DNA of 35,781 nucleotides, taken from NCBI GenBank assembly GCA_016209685.1, contig JACQVQ010000004.1, positions 1 through 35,781 on the forward strand, given 5' to 3'. Each line of letters begins with the position of its first letter. Within the stretch, counting starts at the first letter, position 1. Positions 30,916-35,781 of this stretch are shown here, in pieces. The position numbers and the translations under genes were made by a program. The stretch is from Planctomycetota bacterium. GTDB taxonomy: Bacteria; Planctomycetota; Brocadiia; Brocadiales; Bathyanammoxibiaceae. Below the pieces are notes generated by a model, which saw nothing but the letters and a program-made list of their open reading frames with translations, was not told where the DNA came from and did no database searches.

Positions 30916-30969
30916 GCGTGCGAGGCAAGTCCGCCTGAGGCGGATCTGCCTCTGGCATGACTCGCACGC
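30916..30969. repeat. Nested palindrome: TCCGCCTGAGGCGGA unit inside GCGTGCGAG arms
   Basis: The outer arms GCGTGCGAG (30916-30924) and CTCGCACGC (30961-30969) are perfect reverse complements. Inside, TCCGCCTGAGGCGGA (30930-30944) is followed by TCTGCCTCTGGCATG, the inverse of the unit at 2614-2642. It lies between the yggS-like and DUF167 genes. Confidence 0.85.
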
Positions 30970-30974
30970 TACAT

Positions 30975-31727
30975 TTAACCTGCTTGTGGTGGCTCAAGTA
31001 TCCTCGGCACGTCTCTAAAGAGGATGCTCCCTATCCTGAGGAGGTTAGAGCCCTCCTCCACTGCCACCTCAAAGTCCTGTGTCATGCCCATTGAGAGGTA
31101 TTGCATCTCAATGTTATCAATATTCTTTTGTTTTACCTCTTCAATGATTTCCTTTAGCCTGCGGTAGATGGGCCGTGAAGGCTCGGACTCGCCTGTCAGG
31201 GGGGTCATGCACATGAGGCCCAGGACTTGAAGTCCTTTCATGGGGCTGAGTTCTTTTAGAAAGGGGAGGACGTCCTCTTCCTTGAGGCCGTATTTCTGGG
31301 GTTCCCCGCTGACGTTCACCTCCACAAGGACGTTGGCCCTCTTCCCCATGGCCAGGGCGGTGTCGCTAACCTCCTGGGCCAGGCGGAGGCTGTCCACGGA
31401 GTGGAGGAGGGAGAAGAGCTGGAGGGCCTTTTTCACCTTGTTGCGCTGCAGGTGGCCGAACATGTGCCAGGATATGGGGAGGTCTCTCAGGGCCTCGTGC
31501 TTCCTCTGGGCCTCCTGTACCCTGTTCTCCCCAACGTCTCTTATGCCCAGCTCAAAGAGCTGTCTGATAATATCGTGGTCAACGTATTTAGTGGAGACGA
31601 CCAGTTTTATCTCGTCCGGCCTGCGGTTACGCCTCTGACAGGCGGCATTTATCCTGGAGTTCAGTCCCTCCAGGTTGCGTCTAAGGACCTCTTTAGTGCC
31701 TGCTTCTGTCTTTGAATGGAGTTCCAT
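30975..31727 (-). CDS. YggS/PLPBP family pyridoxal-phosphate homeostasis protein
   Basis: Members bind PLP on a Lys in a TIM barrel and help balance vitamin B6 and amino acids. Motifs: KLVVSTKYVD (PLP Lys), GENRVQEAQRK, WHMFGHLQRNKVK, LVEVNVSGEPQKYG, LGLMCMTPL and LSMGMTQDFEVAVEEGSNLLRIG. I chose ATG 31727 (250 aa), which gives the usual length. A start 14 codons upstream (31769) would take its first residues from a repeat element. No strong ribosome site is seen. It is upstream of the DUF167 gene on the same strand. Confidence 0.9.
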   Translation of the reverse strand: MELHSKTEAGTKEVLRRNLEGLNSRINAACQRRNRRPDEIKLVVSTKYVDHDIIRQLFELGIRDVGENRVQEAQRKHEALRDLPISWHMFGHLQRNKVKKALQLFSLLHSVDSLRLAQEVSDTALAMGKRANVLVEVNVSGEPQKYGLKEEDVLPFLKELSPMKGLQVLGLMCMTPLTGESEPSRPIYRRLKEIIEEVKQKNIDNIEMQYLSMGMTQDFEVAVEEGSNLLRIGSILFRDVPRILEPPQAG

Positions 31728-31738
31728 TTTATTGTTTT

Positions 31739-31870
31739 GAGACCTCTGAAAAACCCTACGAGATGTCATTCTGAGGGAGTGAAACGACCGAAGAATCTCG
31801 TCTAAAATACCAGATTCTTCGCTTCGCTCAGAATGACAGGTGGTGTAGTTGAGACTTTTGCAGAGGTCTC
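31739..31870. mobile_element. MITE-like element with GAGACCTCTG terminal inverted repeats
   Basis: GAGACCTCTG (31739-31748) and CAGAGGTCTC (31861-31870) are perfect 10-bp inverted ends. The match extends inward over the A-run (CTGAAAAA versus CTGCAAAA). The 132-bp interior is the TTCGCTTCGCTCAGAATGACA-type element with its inverted arm and has no coding capacity. I saw no clear target-site duplication. It lies between the yggS-like gene and the histidine kinase. Confidence 0.6.
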
Positions 31871-31946
31871 ATTTTATGTGAACAATGCAAAATTATAACA
31901 AATTTGTGGTTGGCTATAAAGAAGATGGGTAACACTTTGTAAGCCA

Positions 31947-31974
31947 GTAGGGGCACGGCGCGACGTGCCCCTAC
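31947..31974. repeat. GTAGGGGCACG...CGTGCCCCTAC palindrome at the kinase stop codon
   Basis: Eleven-base perfect arms around a 6-base centre. The stop TAG of the kinase gene (31976-31974) shares its last base with the element, so the gene end and the repeat edge coincide. Confidence 0.85.
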
Positions 31975-33122
31975 TATTCGCAAGGGAGTTTTATGACAAC
32001 CGTGGCGCCCCTCCCAGCAGGTGGGGCAGAGCCCACCTGCTCTAGCCCGCATGCTCTGACATGCGGGCTTTCTACCTCCATGGTGCCCCCGTACTGCGAT
32101 ACGATAAAACGGCTCCAAAAGAGCCCAACACCGGTTCCCCCCGTGCTGGCAAAGGGTCTGAAGAGTTTTTCCCTTATCCCTTCTGGAATCCCAGGCCCTG
32201 TGTCTATTATCTTTATTACTGCAAAGCAGGTGGGGCAGAGCCCACCTGCTATAGCCCGCATGCTCTGACATGCGGGCTTCTCCTGGGAAGTGGATATGGT
32301 AATCTTCCCTTCACCAGTTATGGCGTTATATGCGTTATTAAGTACGTTTATGAGCACCTCCCGTACCTCGGTCGGGTCGGCCTTGATTTTCCCGCAGTCC
32401 CCAAGCTCCGTAACTATCTTCACGGCCTTTGCATCGGTACCGGCGAAGACGTAGTGCAGTGAGGAGATTACATTGGTTACAAGGAGATTGACGTCCACTG
32501 ATTGCAGGACGCCGGCCAGGGGCTTGAGTCTGACGCAATCCTTCAACTTGTTCATTATAACCGTACAGTCGCCCAGGGCCGTTTTGATGGCCGTAAAGGT
32601 CTTCCTCCTCTCCGAGGGGCTGAGGACCTCATTCTCCAACAACTGGACGTTCCCCGAGATTATTGAGTAGAAGTTGTTTAGCTCGTGCCTCAGGCTAAAG
32701 ACCAGCATCTCTTTTTCTACCTCCTGACGGCGTCTCTGTTGTTCCAGCATCTGGAAGGTCTCCAGCCGCCTCAGTGAGGCCATCAGTATCTCAGATTGGA
32801 TGGGTTTTTCTATGTAGTCAAAGACCCCCGCCCTCAGTGCCTTTATCACCAGTTCCATGTTGCCGCTACCGGTTACAAAGATTAGGTCCGCCTCCTGATT
32901 TATCCGCTTTAATTCATTTACTACTTCAAGGCCATCTATATCGGGAAGGAGGTAATCTACTAACACTATGCTGGAGGGGGTCTTCTTAAACTTCTCAATC
33001 CCCTCTCCCCCACTGAGGGCGTAATTCACCGAATAGGGCGACTCGCCCCTACCCTCTAGCAGGGCAGAAATGCCCTTGCATACAAACTTGTCGTCATCAA
33101 TGACAAGCAGGTCTTTTCTCAT
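31974..33122 (-). CDS. Response-regulator/histidine-kinase hybrid (REC-HK)
   Basis: The 382-aa cytoplasmic protein has an N-terminal REC domain (residues about 4-120; acidic DDDKF, phospho-acceptor in LVDYLLPDIDG, VTGSG, and Lys in EKPIQ). A helical dimerisation region follows with an H-box-like LRHELNNFYSII, then an ATPase domain with N-box EVLINVLNNAYNAIT, G1 IIDTGPGIPE and G2 GGTGVGLFWS. Two copies of a 55-bp double-hairpin repeat are in frame: residues about 282-300 (KPACQSMRAIAGGLCPTC) before the G1 strand, and about 351-369 (SPHVRACGLEQVGSAPPAG) near the C-terminus. A partial TAGGGC/GCCCCTA palindrome lies in the REC domain (33034-33051). It is downstream of the REC-REC-GGDEF-HD-GYP gene and likely in the same pathway. 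Confidence 0.88.
   Translation of the reverse strand: MRKDLLVIDDDKFVCKGISALLEGRGESPYSVNYALSGGEGIEKFKKTPSSIVLVDYLLPDIDGLEVVNELKRINQEADLIFVTGSGNMELVIKALRAGVFDYIEKPIQSEILMASLRRLETFQMLEQQRRRQEVEKEMLVFSLRHELNNFYSIISGNVQLLENEVLSPSERRKTFTAIKTALGDCTVIMNKLKDCVRLKPLAGVLQSVDVNLLVTNVISSLHYVFAGTDAKAVKIVTELGDCGKIKADPTEVREVLINVLNNAYNAITGEGKITISTSQEKPACQSMRAIAGGLCPTCFAVIKIIDTGPGIPEGIREKLFRPFASTGGTGVGLFWSRFIVSQYGGTMEVESPHVRACGLEQVGSAPPAGRGATVVIKLPCE
32016..32070. repeat. 55-bp double-hairpin repeat, copy 1, in the kinase gene
   Basis: Two hairpins: AGCAGGTGGG/CCCACCTGCT and AGCCCGCATG/CATGCGGGCT. The copy is near the C-terminal strand of the ATPase domain. It matches copy 2 at all but one of the first 54 bases and is read in a different frame. 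Confidence 0.92.
32225..32279. repeat. 55-bp double-hairpin repeat, copy 2, in the kinase gene
   Basis: The same two hairpins as copy 1, 209 bases away in the same orientation. It is inserted between two conserved strands of the ATPase domain just before the G1 box. Confidence 0.92.
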
Positions 33123-33129
33123 TGGCCAG

Positions 33130-33210
33130 GTAGCCGCAACCTTTAGGTTGCGGCCCTAACGCAGGCTGAAGCCTGCGGCTACTAGTGGGGGGCACGTTGC
33201 AACGTGCCCC
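33130..33210. repeat. GTAGCCGCA...TGCGGCTAC nested hairpin plus GGGGCACGTTGCAACGTGCCCC-type palindrome
   Basis: GTAGCCGCAACC/GGTTGCGGC and GCAGGCT/AGCCTGC hairpins are enclosed by outer GTAGCCGCA/TGCGGCTAC arms (33130-33182). A perfect 22-bp palindrome, GGGGCACGTTG plus reverse complement (33189-33210), follows directly. These fill the leader of the kinase gene. Confidence 0.85.
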
Positions 33211-33255
33211 TACAGGCATACCTGCCCCACATCCACCCCCTACGTCGGGCAATTA

Positions 33256-33368
33256 AACCTTTGAACCCTTGAACTTTTAAACCAAATTATTTTGGGCAGG
33301 GGTGAACCCTGCCCCTACAATTGAACCTTTGAACCCTTGAACCCTTAAACTAAATTATTTCCGGCAGG
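33256..33368. repeat. Duplicated 45-bp TTTGAACCCTTGAAC unit, second copy overlapping a gene end
   Basis: 33256-33300 and 33324-33368 match at about 40 of 45 bases, starting AACCTTTGAACCCTTGAAC and ending GGCAGG. A GGGCAGGG/CCCTGCCC hairpin (33294-33314) separates them. The second copy runs into the last codons of the REC-REC-GGDEF-HD-GYP gene (stop 33350-33352). Confidence 0.8.
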
Positions 33369-35422
33369 TCTACCATCTTGTTCAGTTCTTTGATGTGCAG
33401 TTTCCTCTCCCTTGAGAGGAGCCCCCTTATTGCCAGAATGAAGGGCATCACCAGGGCGGGGTCCAACTGCTTTCCTGCCTCTCCTGAGATTATCTCACAG
33501 GCCCTGGCGGCGGTGAACGGGGCCTTTCGGTAGGGCCTCTTGGAGGTCATGGCCTCAAAGGCATCGCAGATGGCGAGTATCCTTGCCCCATAGGGGATAT
33601 CGTTCCCCTTCAGGCCGTAGGGATAGCCCTGGCCGTCCCACTTCTCCTGGTGGGCATAGATTAGCTCCAGTTCCCTATTCAGGAAGCCCATGGGACCCAA
33701 AATCTTTGCCCCTGTCTCCGGGTGCCTCCTCACCAGGGCCTTCTCCTCTTCATTAAGGGACCCCTCCTTGTTCAGCACTGCGTCAGGTATGCCTATCTTT
33801 CCAATATCGTGGAGGAGGCCTGCGGTAGTAATGATGTCTATCTCCTCCTCAGAGAGTTTCAGGTGCTTTGACACGGCCCCGGCGTAGTAGGATACCAGGT
33901 AAGAGTGGGTTGCGGTGTACCCGTCCTTTGCCTCCAGGGCATTGACCAGGCCCTTTACAGACTGGATGTAGTGTTCCTTTAGCTCCTTTGCCGCATTCCC
34001 CGCATGACGCTCGTAGTCCAGGACTGCATTCTCTATACCTTCATCCCTGGGCGATTCAGACTTCTTTCGTATCTCCTCCCAACAAACCACACGGTTCCGG
34101 CCCCTTACCTTCGCCTCGTACAGGGCCTTATCCACGTGGTTAAGCAGGGCCGCTACGGAATCCACCTCCTCTTCGTCCAGACTGCTTATGCCCATACTTG
34201 CCGTAAGGTTTATACTTATACCATCCACCGGGGTAAACTGTCTCTTTGCAATGGCCTGACGTAACTTTTCCCCCATTACCGTCGCCCTGGTCCCGTCAGC
34301 CTCCGGCAGGATGAGGCAGAACTCCTCCCCACCATACCTGCCCACAATGTCTATAGACCTCGCACTCTCCTTCAGGAACGCCCCCAATTCCACAAGCACC
34401 GCATCCCCCACCTGGTGGCCGTACTTATCGTTTATTGCCCTGAAGTGGTCTAAATCCAGTATCATAACGGATAGTTTACGCTGGAACTGCCTTGCCTTCT
34501 GGTACTCCACGGCCAGGGTATCCATGATGTAGCGGTGGTTATACAGGGACGTCAGGTTATCGGTTACCGAGAGGGCATTAAGCCTTTGATTGGCCTTTTC
34601 CATCTCAAGGTTTGCCACCTGCAGGCTGTGCAGGAGCTGTTTGACCAGGACTGCATTCCTGTGCTTCTCCCAGCCTATTTTTATCCTGCTGAGGACGTCC
34701 TCGGGATCAAGGGGTTTCATTATATAATCAAAGGCCCCTGCCTTCAGGGCCTCTACGGCGTTAGTTACGGAGGGGGCCCCGGTAATGACTATGGCCATCA
34801 TCTCAGGGAAGTATCCCCTCACCTTCCGTATAACCTCGGTGCCTTCCATATCTTCTAACTTGAGGTCCACGATGAGGATGTGAAACAACTCCTCTTCTAC
34901 CTTTCTCAGTGCCTCATGCCCGCTGGCACAGCTCCTGCAGGAGTAGCCTGAGGCCTTGAGGCTCTCTTCCAGGCTGAAGCGTATCACGTGTTCATCATCT
35001 ACAACAAGGATGTTGGGTCTGTCCAGGGCCTTCTCTTCTTCCATGAGCTTCTTTGTAAGGAGGCTCCTTTTTAGGGCAGAGAGGACGGTGTCTTTATGGA
35101 GGGGTTTTTCCAGGAAGTCAAAGGCCCCCAGCTTCATGACGGTGAGGGCGGTCTCAATAGAAGAATAGGCAGTTACAAAGACCAGGGCGACCTTTGGGTC
35201 CAGCTCCTTTATAGCCCTGGCCACGTTCAAACCGTCCGTGTCGGGCAGTTTGTAGTCAAGGATGACGGCGTCGTAGGGGTGTTGGTTAAATCTCTCCAGT
35301 CCCTCACCGCCCGTCCCTACGACCGTAACGTCATACCCTTCACCGGTTAGTACAAGGGACAGGGATTTCTGGATACTCTCCTCGTCGTCTATGACCAGCA
35401 CCCGTTCTTTTTCTTTGTTCAC
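33350..35422 (-). CDS. REC-REC-GGDEF-HD-GYP cyclic-di-GMP signalling protein
   Basis: Tandem receiver domains (first about residues 5-120, with LDYKLPDTDG; second about 135-255, with VDLKLEDMEG) precede a GGDEF diguanylate cyclase domain (about 285-450; active-site GGEEF) and an HD-GYP phosphodiesterase (about 480-670; HDIGKIGIP, RRHPETGAKIL, HQEKWDGQGYPYGLKG). Both catalytic motifs look intact, so it may make and break c-di-GMP under control of two phosphorylation inputs. I chose GTG 35422 (690 aa), with AAGGAAAAAGG upstream. A longer reading from TTG 35455 would start inside a 28-bp palindrome. It belongs to a signalling run with kinases on both sides. Confidence 0.92.
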   Translation of the reverse strand: MNKEKERVLVIDDEESIQKSLSLVLTGEGYDVTVVGTGGEGLERFNQHPYDAVILDYKLPDTDGLNVARAIKELDPKVALVFVTAYSSIETALTVMKLGAFDFLEKPLHKDTVLSALKRSLLTKKLMEEEKALDRPNILVVDDEHVIRFSLEESLKASGYSCRSCASGHEALRKVEEELFHILIVDLKLEDMEGTEVIRKVRGYFPEMMAIVITGAPSVTNAVEALKAGAFDYIMKPLDPEDVLSRIKIGWEKHRNAVLVKQLLHSLQVANLEMEKANQRLNALSVTDNLTSLYNHRYIMDTLAVEYQKARQFQRKLSVMILDLDHFRAINDKYGHQVGDAVLVELGAFLKESARSIDIVGRYGGEEFCLILPEADGTRATVMGEKLRQAIAKRQFTPVDGISINLTASMGISSLDEEEVDSVAALLNHVDKALYEAKVRGRNRVVCWEEIRKKSESPRDEGIENAVLDYERHAGNAAKELKEHYIQSVKGLVNALEAKDGYTATHSYLVSYYAGAVSKHLKLSEEEIDIITTAGLLHDIGKIGIPDAVLNKEGSLNEEEKALVRRHPETGAKILGPMGFLNRELELIYAHQEKWDGQGYPYGLKGNDIPYGARILAICDAFEAMTSKRPYRKAPFTAARACEIISGEAGKQLDPALVMPFILAIRGLLSRERKLHIKELNKMVDLPEII

Positions 35423-35438
35423 GCCTTTTTCCTTTTCT

Positions 35439-35466
35439 GTAGGGGCACGTTGCAACGTGCCCCTAC
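35439..35466. repeat. Perfect 28-bp GTAGGGGCACGTTG palindrome at a gene start
   Basis: Fourteen bases plus their exact reverse complement. It lies just upstream of the c-di-GMP protein gene and contains the alternative TTG start. The inner 22 bases equal those at 33189-33210. Confidence 0.9.
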
Positions 35467-35482
35467 CTCGTCGTCTATAACC

Positions 35483-35646
35483 AGCCCTGGTGGCGGAGCA
35501 CTGTGAACCACATGGGGTTCACAGCCAATCCCAGCAGGCCCTGAACCGTCCCTTCGCTCCGCTCAAGGGCAGGTCTGGTTCAGGGCCAGGGCTATAGCTC
35601 TCTCCCTAATCCCTAGCCCCTGATCCCTGTCCCCTGGTCCCTGCCC
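35483..35646. repeat. Composite palindromes and CCCTAGCCCCT array between signalling genes
   Basis: AGCCCTGG (35484-35491) and the later CCAGGGCT enclose GGTGGCGGAGCAC (shared with 380-392), a TGTGAACC/GGGTTCACA hairpin, and CCTGAACC/GGTTCAGG arms around TTCGCTCCGCTCAAGG. A CCCTAATCCCTAGCCCCTGA-type array (from about 35603) runs to the stop of the last gene. There is no coding potential here. Confidence 0.75.
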
Positions 35647-35781
35647 CTACCTCCCCAGCGGGAGGCTCTCCCGATAGACGGGCACTCTTATCTTAAAGGT
35701 CGTGCCCCTGCCTACCTCTGAATCCACCTCAATGCTACCCCTGTGGGACTGGATTGTCAATTGGGCGATGGATAGCCCTAA
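35647..35781 (-). CDS. Histidine kinase, C-terminal fragment (continues beyond the window)
   Basis: The 44 visible residues read LGLSIAQLTIQSHRGSIEVD followed by SEVGRGTTFKIRVPVY and a short tail. This is the G2 box and last strands of a HATPase_c domain. The 5' part lies outside the window. It is encoded upstream of the c-di-GMP protein on the same strand, so kinase and response regulator may be cognate. The stop TAG lies at the edge of the CCCTAGCCCCT repeat array. Confidence 0.85.
   Translation of the reverse strand, partial: LGLSIAQLTIQSHRGSIEVDSEVGRGTTFKIRVPVYRESLPLGR

Noticed and set aside
31728-31769. Longer start of the yggS-like gene at 31769
   Set aside because: The extra 14 residues come from the MITE-like element, and the internal ATG at 31727 gives the family's usual N-terminus.
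31828-32271. Minus-strand open frame containing the same KPACQSM peptide as the kinase
   Set aside because: It is an alternative frame through the kinase gene and the 55-bp repeats. It is useful as evidence that the repeat is open in several frames, but it is not a gene.
32016-33368. Possible CRISPR array from closely spaced repeats
   Set aside because: The repeats belong to different families with irregular spacing, there are only two true copies of the 55-mer, and no cas genes are present.

Overview
The window looks like chromosomal DNA of a Gram-negative, probably anaerobic or facultative bacterium. An LpxB gene implies lipid A and an outer membrane. A glycyl-radical (class III) ribonucleotide reductase with its activase implies anoxic growth. 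The compact gene order, a base composition near 50% GC by eye, and the very large load of short palindromic and tandem repeats remind me of environmental Planctomycetota (Brocadiales-like lineages). That placement is an inference with low confidence; the gene families alone do not prove a phylum. I see no rRNA, tRNA, CRISPR array or prophage.

Layout. At 0.1-5.2 kb: a tiny membrane protein, then minus-strand genes for LpxB, a four-helix membrane protein, a degenerate IS1634-like transposase riddled with palindromes, and a secreted FG-GAP/VCBS-type protein. At 5.35-8.85 kb: a plus-strand cassette of a small SxtJ-like membrane protein, a NodU/CmcH-type carbamoyltransferase, a DUF5989 mini membrane protein and a membrane-anchored SGNH hydrolase, which together look like a carbamoylation module for an envelope or secreted product. 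At 9.0-14.5 kb: a housekeeping run of site-2-type protease, ScpA, a Trm112-like zinc protein, YidC, MnmE and a dCMP deaminase. At 14.5-19.1 kb: a nucleotide-reduction block of NrdR (with NrdR-box-like sites in its promoter), a trypco2 protein, NrdD, an unknown 110-aa protein and NrdG. At 19.1-19.45 kb: a 13-codon lysine-rich micro-ORF with a perfect ribosome site, followed by a promoter-to-terminator unit that looks like a small RNA. At 19.4-23.2 kb: SMC, partner of ScpA. At 23.2-27.3 kb (minus): a secreted Cys-rich protein, HolB, and an operon Lpd-LipA-'lipoyl domain' in which the lipoyl-domain protein has Glu where the modified Lys should be. At 27.5-31.7 kb (minus): IleS, a DUF167 protein and a YggS/PLPBP protein. 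At 31.9 kb to the end (minus): a signalling block with a REC-histidine kinase, a REC-REC-GGDEF-HD-GYP protein and the C-terminus of another histidine kinase.

The most striking feature is not a gene. At least eight families of short repeats occur: TCCGCCTNAGGCGGA palindromes; GTAGGGGC...GCCCCTAC palindromes; GGAATGCGGAATG/GAATTC arrays; CCCTAGCCCCT-type arrays; AATTTACAATTT-type A/T arrays; TTGAACCCT arrays; TTCGCTTCGCTCAGAATGACA elements; and a 55-bp double hairpin. They fill the intergenic spaces, nest inside one another, and sit in frame inside genes for essential proteins (ileS, mnmE, lpxB) and a histidine kinase. They also supply stop codons or C-terminal tails at gene ends. The behaviour recalls Rickettsia palindromic elements but with several unrelated sequence families at once. 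Other points for a second look are the lysine-less lipoyl domain, a protease gene with no normal start codon behind a consensus promoter, a promoter that would make ileS mRNA leaderless, the candidate sRNA, and a MITE-like element at 31.7-31.9 kb.
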